64,000 nt of DNA from Paenibacillus sp. JJ-223 (lineage in GTDB: Bacteria > Bacillota > Bacilli > Paenibacillales > Paenibacillaceae), in NCBI RefSeq assembly GCF_927798175.1, contig NZ_CAKMMP010000016.1, positions 122,177 to 186,176 of the forward strand, read 5' to 3'. Below the pieces are notes generated by a model, which saw only the letters and a list, made by a program, of their open reading frames with translations, was not told where the DNA came from and made no database searches. A program made the translations under genes and the position numbers. Below are positions 1 to 6,142 of this stretch, piece by piece (position 1 is the stretch's first letter; each line of letters begins with the position of its first letter).

Positions 1-74
1 GACCATTTCACACTTTCTGTAGTCGTTGCCGGACCGGGGGTCAGCAAAATGTTTCTCTTTACGGCAGAACTCAT
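1..74 (-). CDS. phnW: 2-aminoethylphosphonate--pyruvate transaminase, N-terminal fragment (gene runs off the window)
   Basis: Only the first 24 or so codons are in the window. The reading frame gives MSSAVKRNILLTPGPATTTE, and the ILLTPGPATTT segment is the hallmark N-terminus of AEP transaminases, PLP enzymes that interconvert phosphonoacetaldehyde and 2-aminoethylphosphonate. Its ATG overlaps the TGA of the phosphonopyruvate decarboxylase gene by 4 bases (ATGA), so the two are translationally coupled. Following pepM and ppd, the enzyme would run in the biosynthetic direction, making 2-aminoethylphosphonate from phosphonoacetaldehyde. The rest of the gene, and any headgroup-transfer genes, lie left of the window. 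Confidence 0.85.
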   Translation of the reverse strand, partial: MSSAVKRNILLTPGPATTTESVKW

Positions 75-1234
75 GAGCCATCCACTTCCTTGATCTTTAC
101 GGAATCGTTCTGGATAAATCGCTGTAGGCGTTCTCTTACTTCGTGAGGCTTTATGCTCGGGCGAGCGAGCTGTGCCTTGGACTGCTTGGATATTTTTAAA
201 TACAGGAAAGTAAGTCCTTTAGACTCTTTCCATTGTTGCAAACAAGCTTTCAGTTCTTCGAGGTTGTGGACATGGATCGACTTCGTATAACCGCAGGAAG
301 CAGCAATGTTTACGAAATCAACATTATGGGATACCGTGCTCTGTCCGCCTGTCGATTCGTGAGCGTTATTATCGAGAAGAATATGAATCATATTGCTCGG
401 GTTGTAGTACCCATTTGTCGCCAAGCTTCCCATACGCATCAATAAAGAACCGTCTCCGTCAATCACGACGATATTTTTGCCAGGCTGACTCAGGGCGAGC
501 CCAAGTCCAAAAGAACCGATACACCCCATAGAGCCCACCATATACAGATTGTTGCCTGCATCTTCTATTTCATATAATTCCCGTCCTGTCTTGCCTGTGG
601 TAGCAAGCTGTACCGTGTCCCTGTCTTTCACCGCATTGATTACGGCTAATGCCTCATATCGTGCCGGCATCTGATTGTCTTTATGGGCATGCCGTATGAT
701 CTGGTTGGAATGAGTGGAGTTTTGTTGCTTTTTCAAAGGCTCTGCGTCAAAGGTCCCTTTCTTGACTACAAAGAAGAACGGTCGATTCCGGGCAATTTGC
801 TCATTGGCGTGAATCAGCTGCTTCCGGGCCTCCTCCAAATCTTTGGAGAGATACTGCCACTCCACCTCCATCAATTCTAGCAGCTGTGTCGTGATCCTGC
901 CCATAAGTTCATGTTGAGGCTCGTCGGGAACACCCGGCTCTCCGCGAAGGCTGACAAACCCAAGCAGTGGAATTCGAAAGGGGTGGATCAGGGAAGATAG
1001 CGGCGAAACAGCGTTGGTTAACCCTGAGTTTTGCATAAGTACAACGGATTTCTGCCCTCCTAGAGAAGCAGCGGATGCGATGGCAACCGCATCCCCTTCA
1101 TTGGCCGCTGCAACGTAATCGGTTTCGTTGATGGCATAATTGATTAAATTTTTCAGGTAGGAGCAGGGTACACCGCTGAAAAAGGTAAATCCTAAATTAC
1201 GGAGCTCTTCTCCAAAAATTCTCGTGTCCATCAT
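71..1234 (-). CDS. ppd: Phosphonopyruvate decarboxylase
   Basis: A 387-residue thiamine-diphosphate enzyme that decarboxylates 3-phosphonopyruvate to phosphonoacetaldehyde, the step that makes C-P bond formation by PEP mutase irreversible. The N-terminal half carries the pyrimidine-binding domain, including NEGDAVAIASAASLGG near residue 45. The C-terminal half has the ThDP/Mg motif GDGSLLMRMGSLATNGY near residue 260, followed by DNNAHESTGGQSTVS, typical of the Ppd/sulfopyruvate decarboxylase family. It is full length and single chain. ATG ATG offers two adjacent starts; both overlap the pepM stop. The PEP mutase context makes phosphonopyruvate the likely substrate rather than sulfopyruvate. 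Confidence 0.92.
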   Translation of the reverse strand: MMDTRIFGEELRNLGFTFFSGVPCSYLKNLINYAINETDYVAAANEGDAVAIASAASLGGQKSVVLMQNSGLTNAVSPLSSLIHPFRIPLLGFVSLRGEPGVPDEPQHELMGRITTQLLELMEVEWQYLSKDLEEARKQLIHANEQIARNRPFFFVVKKGTFDAEPLKKQQNSTHSNQIIRHAHKDNQMPARYEALAVINAVKDRDTVQLATTGKTGRELYEIEDAGNNLYMVGSMGCIGSFGLGLALSQPGKNIVVIDGDGSLLMRMGSLATNGYYNPSNMIHILLDNNAHESTGGQSTVSHNVDFVNIAASCGYTKSIHVHNLEELKACLQQWKESKGLTFLYLKISKQSKAQLARPSIKPHEVRERLQRFIQNDSVKIKEVDGS

Positions 1235-2130
1235 ATTCCCTCATTCGAGCCGGAGTTCGGCGCCGGGAGATATTTTTGTTCCGCGGCTTGCAGTTCCTCT
1301 GCCCCTTGAAGCCCGAATACTTCGTCCAGTGTTGCAACATCTTTTTCGATATGGGCAAGGCTCTCTTCCTGATAAATTTTGCGGGATACTTGTTTCATGA
1401 CTTTGATGGATGATCTCAAATTATGGTTGGCCCAAATGACAAGGCTAATCCCCAGTTCCCGAAACTTGTCGGTTGGAGTCAGATAATACTTCGTAGGCAC
1501 GATGACTACGGGTAATCTTCCCGCCCATTCCTTCATGAACGCCTCAATCTCCATAATATCCGGCCGTTTGCTGTGGATGAGCACTGCATCGGCACCTGCC
1601 TTCCGGTATGCTTCAGCCCGCCGCAGCGCCTCGTCAAGCCCTCTGCCCGTAATAAATGCCTCTACTCTGGCTACAACCAAAAAATCATCGTCCATTTGCG
1701 TATCTTTCATCGCCTTGATTTTGCCGCAAAATTCATCGATATCGGCCATTGGCTGCAATTGGCCGTTTATGAAAGAGTTCATTTTCGGAAATTGCTTATC
1801 TTCAATACATACCCCTGCAATATCCCGCTGCTCCAGCTTTTTGACCAGGCGTCTTGCATTATTGAAGTTGCCGTATCCTGTATCCCCATCCATTAGAATC
1901 GGAATGGACGTTGCGTCGCTCATGAATTCCAGAACATCCAGCACCTGAGTCCAGGAGGCTTCGTTATTATCCCTTACTCCCATCGCTGCAGAGATCGATA
2001 AACCGCTGGCCCAAATCCCTTTAAAACCTGCCTCCTCAACAATTTTGGCAGACAGGCCATTATGAGCCTCCATAATAAACCCCAGCTTATCGGAGTTGAT
2101 CAGGTTTCTAAGCTCCTTTGTTTTTTTCAT
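1231..2130 (-). CDS. pepM: Phosphoenolpyruvate mutase (phosphoenolpyruvate phosphomutase)
   Basis: A 299-residue isocitrate-lyase-superfamily TIM barrel that rearranges phosphoenolpyruvate to phosphonopyruvate, the entry reaction to almost all natural phosphonates. The diagnostic PEP mutase signature EDK-x5-NS is present as EDKQFPKMNS, near residue 113, which separates it from methylisocitrate lyases and oxaloacetate hydrolases. The DGDTGYGN metal-binding motif is also visible. I chose ATG 2130 (MKKTKELRN), which has a GGGG-rich ribosome site about 11 bases upstream; the frame stays open a little further 5'. It sits between an ATP-grasp gene (42 bp upstream) and ppd, which it overlaps. Confidence 0.93.
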   Translation of the reverse strand: MKKTKELRNLINSDKLGFIMEAHNGLSAKIVEEAGFKGIWASGLSISAAMGVRDNNEASWTQVLDVLEFMSDATSIPILMDGDTGYGNFNNARRLVKKLEQRDIAGVCIEDKQFPKMNSFINGQLQPMADIDEFCGKIKAMKDTQMDDDFLVVARVEAFITGRGLDEALRRAEAYRKAGADAVLIHSKRPDIMEIEAFMKEWAGRLPVVIVPTKYYLTPTDKFRELGISLVIWANHNLRSSIKVMKQVSRKIYQEESLAHIEKDVATLDEVFGLQGAEELQAAEQKYLPAPNSGSNEGI

Positions 2131-2172
2131 TTGAAACTTTTCCCCTTCCCATTGCAATCATCAATATGGAGC

Positions 2173-2901
2173 TTATATTCCGATGGATCGTTTGTTTGCC
2201 ATAATCGTCCTGATCATTGTGCGATCGGAGAGCTGAGTAAACAGCATATGACCCGGATGCGAATTAGCTTCAATGATCCAAATCCGGCCTTTCTTGTCTA
2301 TGGCAAGATCAACCCCTAGTTCATGAATGGAATGCCACTTATTCACTGTTCTGGCGATGGAAATGGATAGTTTTTTTATTTTGCGCTCATAGGCATTCAC
2401 TTTGGCATGGTTATGCTTGAAAATACTAAAGAGGACCCTTCGCAAAGATTTGGCATGCCCCCCTTTATGATAATTGGTCACAAACTTATGAGGTGCGGCA
2501 ACACGGGCGACCATACCCGCAATCATCCAATGATTCTTTGGCTTCTGCAGGTATACACGGATATCAAAGATCACCCCATGATACTTCGCTAATCGCAGGC
2601 CTTTCTGCACCAAATACCGATGCTTTGATTTCCGGTAAGAATGAATCGCTTTGAGGACTGAGGAACGTCGAACCATTTTCCGACTTGAGCCGCACCGAAC
2701 CTCGTATCCCCTTCTTCGTCTCTTGACTCGGATGATTCCGCTACCGCCGCTCCCGTGATTAGGTTTTATAAAGAGGGATGAATGGGTTTTCAGCATCCTT
2801 AAGGTCCTTGATTTCGTCATCCGATGAGTTTCAGGCAAATATGGACGCAGGACAGGGTTCCTCAACATCTCCTTGTACTTCCTCATTTTCCCAATCGACA
2901 T
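2173..2901 (-). CDS. YheC/YheD-type ATP-grasp protein
   Basis: A 242-residue basic protein. FIKPNHGSGGSGIIRVKR near residue 44 matches the ATP-grasp glycine loop of the YheC/YheD endospore-coat-associated family. ELGVDLAIDKKGRIWIIEAN near residue 197 matches the metal-binding end of the fold (D and E-x-N). The protein is shorter than typical YheC/YheD proteins because the N-terminal domain is missing. ATP-grasp enzymes ligate a carboxylate to an amine, thiol or similar nucleophile through an acyl phosphate; the substrate here is unknown. Its place directly upstream of pepM suggests, as inference only, a role in attaching or modifying an aminoethylphosphonate product or a spore-surface component. 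Confidence 0.8.
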   Translation of the reverse strand: MSIGKMRKYKEMLRNPVLRPYLPETHRMTKSRTLRMLKTHSSLFIKPNHGSGGSGIIRVKRRRRGYEVRCGSSRKMVRRSSVLKAIHSYRKSKHRYLVQKGLRLAKYHGVIFDIRVYLQKPKNHWMIAGMVARVAAPHKFVTNYHKGGHAKSLRRVLFSIFKHNHAKVNAYERKIKKLSISIARTVNKWHSIHELGVDLAIDKKGRIWIIEANSHPGHMLFTQLSDRTMIRTIMANKRSIGI

Positions 2902-2947
2902 TGATATTCATCTCTCCCCTTGGGTCTCAGATACAAGAGCATATTCA

Positions 2948-3228
2948 TCAAACTTCACTGCTGTATAGACGAATACCAGTGGGGGAAAAAATTAAATGGG
3001 TGTTCGCAGAGGTGATCGCTATCACCGGAAGTCCATTCCGTATGAATTTTCCATACATACAAATTTGCTCTCGAATCAGGTTACGAAACTTCCGAATCGT
3101 TCAGCAAAGCGTTCAAGCGACCATACAGTCTTACTTCGACAGATGCCAGGAAGCTTCCAAGTTGGGAAGGACCGTTCTTTCTATGCTTACCGATCTGAAG
3201 ATACATGTACATAAATAGTTGATTTCAT
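2948..3228 (-). pseudogene. Possible small gene broken by frameshifts, upstream of the ATP-grasp gene
   Basis: On the minus strand, ATG 3212 opens a 43-codon frame ending at TAA 3081 (..LYGRLNALLNDSEVS). The next frame continues immediately with NLIREQICMYGKFIRNG.. to a TGA at 2948. Removing one T from the TTT at the junction would join them into one product of about 87 residues. A better ribosome site (GAGG) precedes ATG 3228, which gives MKSTIYVHVSSDR before shifting into the same downstream frame. I recognise no family. It could be a decayed first gene of the phosphonate operon or chance open frames. Confidence 0.25.
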
Positions 3229-3261
3229 GGAATTCCTCGCTCCTTTTTGCGATTTTGGGCA

Positions 3262-3294
3262 TAAAAAGAGCAGGTCCACCGTTTAGGTGCCTGC
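3262..3294 (-). terminator. Intrinsic terminator (minus strand)
   Basis: An imperfect hairpin with GCAGG/CCTGC outer and CACC/GGTG inner arms is followed on the minus strand by TCTTTTTAT. It begins inside the last codons of the 45-codon frame at 3283-3420 and would end its transcript. Confidence 0.5.
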
Positions 3295-3420
3295 AACGAA
3301 CTGCGAGTTATTGTGTTTGGCTGATCGACAATACGCTGGATGTGCATTCTCCATGATCTCCTGCATTTTTCCCCAGAAAATCTCATACACAGATTCGTCA
3401 CTCCCTATAGGCTTCTGCAT
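3283..3420 (-). CDS. Small ORF of 45 codons, unknown
   Basis: The frame runs from ATG 3420 to TAA 3283 and begins MQKPIGSDESVYEIFWGKMQ. Its stop codon lies in the stem of an intrinsic terminator, an arrangement common for real gene ends. No clear ribosome site precedes the ATG, and the frame stays open only seven codons further upstream. It may therefore be a 3' gene remnant rather than a complete gene. I recognise no family. Confidence 0.3.
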   Translation of the reverse strand: MQKPIGSDESVYEIFWGKMQEIMENAHPAYCRSAKHNNSQFVAGT

Positions 3421-3461
3421 ACAATGGAGAAATGAATGAATCTAAGCTGGAGATCAAAACC

Positions 3462-3659
3462 ATGAGCTTACAACTGCAGGGACAACAAGAACAAACACTG
3501 TTTCGAATGGATCCAACTACTATGCATAACTTAAAATCCTTTCACGATCATATAGCAAACATATGTAAAAGCCATGCTAATGCACTTGTTCGAGTGGAAA
3601 CAGTAGATGGCGATGTTTTTGAAGGGTTACTTATCCACTGCGAACGGTTCTACGTGTAG
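3462..3659 (+). pseudogene. Hypothetical protein, 3' end apparently truncated by an ssrA fragment
   Basis: A 65-codon plus-strand frame starts at ATG 3462 with a GGAG site 9 bases upstream; ATG 3432 in the same frame has poorly spaced signals. The product begins MSLQLQGQQEQ, has a helical middle, and ends ALVRVETVDGDVFEGLLIHC, a segment that looks like the start of a small beta-barrel (LSm-like or similar). The last residues, RFYV and the stop, are encoded by DNA matching the interior of tmRNA (3648-3669). The natural C-terminus therefore seems to have been replaced when that fragment was joined here. Function unknown. Confidence 0.5.
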
Positions 3660-3669
3660 TCACAGTTTT
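3648..3669 (-). repeat. Fragment of ssrA 3' region (possible integration scar)
   Basis: Bases 3648-3669 match resident ssrA bases 9330-9353 with a 2-base gap, in the same orientation. The match ends abruptly on both sides. Confidence 0.5.
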
Positions 3670-3691
3670 ACTGGCAACTAATTAATCATCT

Positions 3692-4261
3692 TTACCTTAC
3701 AAGCACAGTTCTGGACCAATCAGGTATTGACTCCACACAATAAAGCAAATTACCATTTATGATTTCAGCAACAATCGAAGGCTCGTATGTATTATCGATG
3801 ATGGTAACCTGTTCTGCGATGGCTAAAGCAGGTTTAAGATTTTGTAACGACTGACCATATCGAAAACGAATATCCTCTTCAGCAATCCAATGTCCACCTT
3901 GCTCGACACGAGAAGCCACACGATCTATATGCATTTGGACATCTTGGAGGCCGATATAATACATGACAATCTTATATCCGGCATCTTTGGCAATTTGCAT
4001 ATGCTTCAAAACAAATGTACCTGATAATGTCGTTTCAATAGCAAAGGGGTGTCTTCCCTTGATAAGGGAACGAATTCTTTTTACTGCTTCCCGTCCTGCT
4101 GACAAATCGGCACCTCTTGGATCATCAGGGTTTAATTCTCGTGCAATCTGGTCTGGGTCAACTAGCTCACCTAGCCATTCTCTCATCTGCAAGCTAATTG
4201 TGCTTTTGCCAGCCCTATTGGTACCTGCAAAAACCGTCATAATGGGTCGGGTATCATTCAT
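3692..4261 (-). CDS. Zeta-toxin-family kinase
   Basis: A 189-residue P-loop protein. The Walker A motif GTNRAGKST is at about residues 13-21, followed by LVDPDQIARELNP and AIETTLSG, the arrangement seen in zeta toxin/PezT-like kinases that phosphorylate UDP-N-acetylglucosamine and block peptidoglycan synthesis. LVDPD contains the acidic residue expected at the sugar-binding site. The ATG overlaps the end of the upstream 65-codon gene by 8 bases, so the two are coupled as in toxin-antitoxin operons. Some chromosomal zeta-like kinases are not toxic, so toxicity is inferred. The module lies between two ssrA fragments. Confidence 0.8.
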   Translation of the reverse strand: MNDTRPIMTVFAGTNRAGKSTISLQMREWLGELVDPDQIARELNPDDPRGADLSAGREAVKRIRSLIKGRHPFAIETTLSGTFVLKHMQIAKDAGYKIVMYYIGLQDVQMHIDRVASRVEQGGHWIAEEDIRFRYGQSLQNLKPALAIAEQVTIIDNTYEPSIVAEIINGNLLYCVESIPDWSRTVLVR

Positions 4262-4451
4262 TATACTCTAACTCCCGCCGGTTGCCGGTTGCATCAAAAA
4301 CGATCTCGAATTTATTACCTTCTGCATCTTCTCGTATACGTTTATTATTTTTTATATAATATATTGATGCACCTGATTCTTTGGCTTGCTTGCGTGCATG
4401 TTGGTTAGCTTTTTTAAGAATTTCTTGGAGCTGTTCTCGATTTGAAAGCAT
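4254..4451 (-). CDS. Small protein coupled to zeta toxin, putative antitoxin
   Basis: A 65-residue protein beginning MLSNREQLQEILKKANQHAR. ATG 4451 is preceded by GGAGGG at 7 bases, and the longer upstream frame crosses an ssrA fragment, so it is not used. The N-terminal half is a charged helix; the C-terminal half (GNKFEIVFDATGNRRELEYNE) is beta-rich. It does not resemble the epsilon antitoxin in length or sequence as far as I can tell. Position and overlap with the zeta-like gene make it the candidate antitoxin, by inference. A TATAAT-like -10 lies at 4483-4488. Confidence 0.6.
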   Translation of the reverse strand: MLSNREQLQEILKKANQHARKQAKESGASIYYIKNNKRIREDAEGNKFEIVFDATGNRRELEYNE

Positions 4452-4492
4452 CTTGAATCCCTCCATCTTTATAATTACGCTTATTATATCAT

Positions 4493-4530
4493 AAAGAGCC
4501 ACCAACCAGATGACTGGTCGATGGCTCTTT
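4493..4530 (-). terminator. Hairpin upstream of the zeta module, terminator-like
   Basis: Perfect 9-bp outer arms (AAAGAGCCA/TGGCTCTTT) enclose a 5-bp inner stem (ACCAG/CTGGT). The U-tract is weak on the minus strand. It may end transcripts from the ydjO-like gene or belong to the zeta promoter region. Confidence 0.4.
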
Positions 4531-4543
4531 GACTTACTACATA

Positions 4544-4630
4544 TGGAAGCGAGGGGAGTCGAACCCCTGTCCGAAGATAACGCAGCATAGGCTTCTACGT
4601 GTGTGTAGTAGTGTGACATTTTTGATGTCA
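4544..4630 (-). repeat. Partial copy of the ssrA (tmRNA) 3' end
   Basis: The first 56 bases differ from resident ssrA 9281-9336 at only four positions and include the complete T-arm and 3' acceptor strand. Similarity weakens through 4597-4619 and a TTTTGATGTCAC block at about 4620-4631 matches again. There is no 5' half, so this is not a functional tmRNA. Same orientation as ssrA, as expected for a displaced attachment-site copy. Confidence 0.8.
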
Positions 4631-4643
4631 CTGGTCCTCACTA

Positions 4644-4856
4644 TTAGTGCTTCGTCTGATTAGGACTTGTATTAGCTAAAATAGACAGCATTTTCTCACT
4701 TTTCTCCATGAAGGAATTACACTGGCCACAAACGGGTTGAATCGAAAAGACAAAGTTATCCCTCATCCATCCGTTGCACTTTTCATTGGTGCATGACCAT
4801 ATCGTTGTCATTTCCTCTGGAAGATCAATCATCAGTCTTTTCCTTGAATAGTACAA
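4644..4856 (-). CDS. YdjO-like cold-inducible small zinc-ribbon protein
   Basis: A 70-residue protein with a TTG start at 4856 and AGAGGG 7 bases upstream. The core IWSCTNEKCNGWMRDNF followed by PVCGQC matches the Bacillus YdjO family, a small cold-inducible protein of unknown function. Four cysteines (C-x4-C and C-x2-C) would form a zinc ribbon. It lies about 80 bp downstream of the cold-shock protein gene on the same strand, with a terminator between them, so the pair is functionally but perhaps not transcriptionally linked. Both genes lie between ssrA fragments. Confidence 0.7.
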   Translation of the reverse strand: MYYSRKRLMIDLPEEMTTIWSCTNEKCNGWMRDNFVFSIQPVCGQCNSFMEKSEKMLSILANTSPNQTKH

Positions 4857-4888
4857 ACAGCATCCCTCTTTCTCTTCTGGAATAATGG

Positions 4889-4922
4889 CGAAAAAAAAGT
4901 CCCAACACTAAGTGCCAGGACC
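4889..4922 (-). terminator. Intrinsic terminator of the cold-shock gene
   Basis: On the minus strand an 11-bp stem with several G-U pairs (GGTCCTGGCAC with GTGTTGGGACT) and a 3-base loop is followed by eight T. Confidence 0.8.
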
Positions 4923-4935
4923 TTCTACTACAGCT

Positions 4936-5136
4936 TTACAGTTTAACAACATTCTCGGCCTGTGGGCCTCGATTGCCTTGTACTACACTAAATTCAACTC
5001 TTTGACCTTCATCCAAAGATTTGAAGCCGTCACTAACAATTGCACTGAAGTGTACAAATACGTCGTCTCCGCCTTCAACCTCGATAAAACCAAAGCCTTT
5101 GTCTGCATTAAACCACTTTACTGTTCCTTGTGCCAT
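4936..5136 (-). CDS. Cold-shock protein (CspB/CspD type)
   Basis: A 66-residue single OB-fold RNA chaperone. The RNP1 motif KGFGFI is at about residue 13 and RNP2 VFVHF at about residue 26, with MAQGTVKWFNADKG at the N-terminus, all typical of the Csp family. Csps bind single-stranded RNA and DNA and melt secondary structure during cold shock and in growing cells. A strong GGAGGTAATGGATC ribosome site precedes ATG 5136. The leader upstream holds a long hairpin with a U-tract (5182-5244). Neighbouring ssrA fragments suggest that the gene sits on a formerly mobile segment. Confidence 0.93.
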   Translation of the reverse strand: MAQGTVKWFNADKGFGFIEVEGGDDVFVHFSAIVSDGFKSLDEGQRVEFSVVQGNRGPQAENVVKL

Positions 5137-5181
5137 GATCCATTACCTCCATATTTTTATTTTTACATGATCTTCGAATTC

Positions 5182-5244
5182 AAAAAAAAATCACATATTG
5201 TACAAGGCTACATAATCAAAATCTAACCCTCTACAATATGTGAT
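5182..5244 (-). promoter_or_regulatory. Leader hairpin with U-tract upstream of csp (attenuator or terminator)
   Basis: Perfect 13-bp arms ATCACATATTGTA (5190-5202) and TACAATATGTGAT (5232-5244) are separated by 29 bases. On the minus strand the hairpin is followed at once by nine T. It lies about 50 bases upstream of the csp start codon. No gene lies immediately upstream on this strand, so an attenuator or thermosensor in the csp leader is as plausible as a simple terminator. A possible promoter (TTGTAA-N17-TAGAGT) lies further upstream, around 5270-5300. Confidence 0.6.
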
Positions 5245-5356
5245 CTTAGGTCGAAATTCCAATGAACTAACTCTAACACAACTGGAGCTGATTTACAAGT
5301 TTGTTTTGTCTTTGCTTTCGTTTAATTGCTCCTCACCTATCTTGCAGTACGACACT

Positions 5357-5374
5357 GACTACATATGGAGGCGA
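5357..5374 (-). repeat. Short ssrA-end fragment with flank shared with 4535-4552
   Basis: The segment GACTACATATGGAGGCGA matches the flank plus first bases of the ssrA copy at 4544 (16 of 18 bases) and the TATGGAGGCGA end of resident ssrA. The rest of the ssrA 3' end is missing. Too short to be certain. Confidence 0.35.
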
Positions 5375-5445
5375 ACCGCGGCTATCTAAAACCACAATTC
5401 GCCGGAGTGTATAGATTAGGTTACGGTATGCTAAGTTGCGGTCCT

Positions 5446-5472
5446 AAAAAAGGAGAGCTTCTAAAGCTCTCT
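5446..5472 (-). terminator. Intrinsic terminator of the ABC/two-component operon
   Basis: On the minus strand AGAGAGCTT-TAG-AAGCTCTCC is followed by TTTTTTAGG, 65 bp after the response-regulator stop. Confidence 0.85.
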
Positions 5473-5536
5473 ACGGGCTGGCAACATCATCCCTTGAGTG
5501 GGGCGATCCGCTTACCTCCATACCTCGCAGTTCTCC

Positions 5537-6142
5537 TCAATCCAGCCATCCCTTGCTGCGCGCGATATCTATTGCCTCGATCCGTGTATTTGCCCCGAGC
5601 TTCCCAATCGCGTCGGACATGTAGTTCCGTACCGTTCCATAGGATAGAAACAGCTGTGCTCCAATATCTTGAAGAACTAAGCCTTGGGCTGCCAACTTCA
5701 TGACTTCACGCTCCCTGGGTGATAATGGACATGGATCATCCCATACCGCGAGGGATAATTCTGAATTGATGACACGTTTCCCATCATAGACCCGACGAAT
5801 CGCATCAGCCAGTTCATCGCTGCCCGTATCTTTAAGTAGATATCCATAAACTCCTGCCTGCATCGCCCGCTGGAAATATCCGGGACGCGCGAATGTCGTC
5901 AAGATGATGACACGACAAGCGGACTTATTTTTTTGAATCAATTCCGCAATATCTAACCCGGTTTTCAGTGGCATCTCAATATCCAGAACAGCTACATCTG
6001 GTTCATATTGCTGGATCATGGACATCACTTCTTCCCCATTTTCAGCTTGACCGACTACTTCAATATCATCTTCTAACGAGAGTAACGTTGCCAGCGCTCC
6101 CCTTAATAACTTTTGATCTTCTGCCAAAACAATACGAATCAT
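5537..6142 (-). CDS. NarL/DesR-family response regulator
   Basis: A 201-residue response regulator. The receiver domain has the acidic pair ED near residue 8, the phospho-acceptor Asp in VAVLDIEMP at about residue 54, T in ILTTFARPG and K in YLLKD. The C-terminal LuxR-type HTH begins PLSPREREVMKLAAQG. ILTTFARPG and the GTVRNYMSDAIGKLGA recognition helix resemble DesR, the B. subtilis membrane-fluidity regulator. It is the last gene of ABC-permease-kinase-regulator, with its ATG directly after the kinase stop. The regulator encoded at 33268-33870 is a clear paralogue. The likely operator lies upstream of the operon at 9076-9103. Confidence 0.9.
   Translation of the reverse strand: MIRIVLAEDQKLLRGALATLLSLEDDIEVVGQAENGEEVMSMIQQYEPDVAVLDIEMPLKTGLDIAELIQKNKSACRVIILTTFARPGYFQRAMQAGVYGYLLKDTGSDELADAIRRVYDGKRVINSELSLAVWDDPCPLSPREREVMKLAAQGLVLQDIGAQLFLSYGTVRNYMSDAIGKLGANTRIEAIDIARSKGWLD

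Noticed and set aside
2778..3218. Plus-strand frame of 146 codons overlapping the ATP-grasp gene
   Set aside because: Overlaps a well-supported gene on the other strand, lacks a ribosome site and has no recognisable domain.
4544..4630. Second functional tmRNA gene
   Set aside because: Only the 3' portion is present; no 5' acceptor strand or tag frame.
4452..4631. N-terminal extension of the putative antitoxin frame
   Set aside because: The extension crosses the ssrA fragment; ATG 4451 has its own GGAGGG site.
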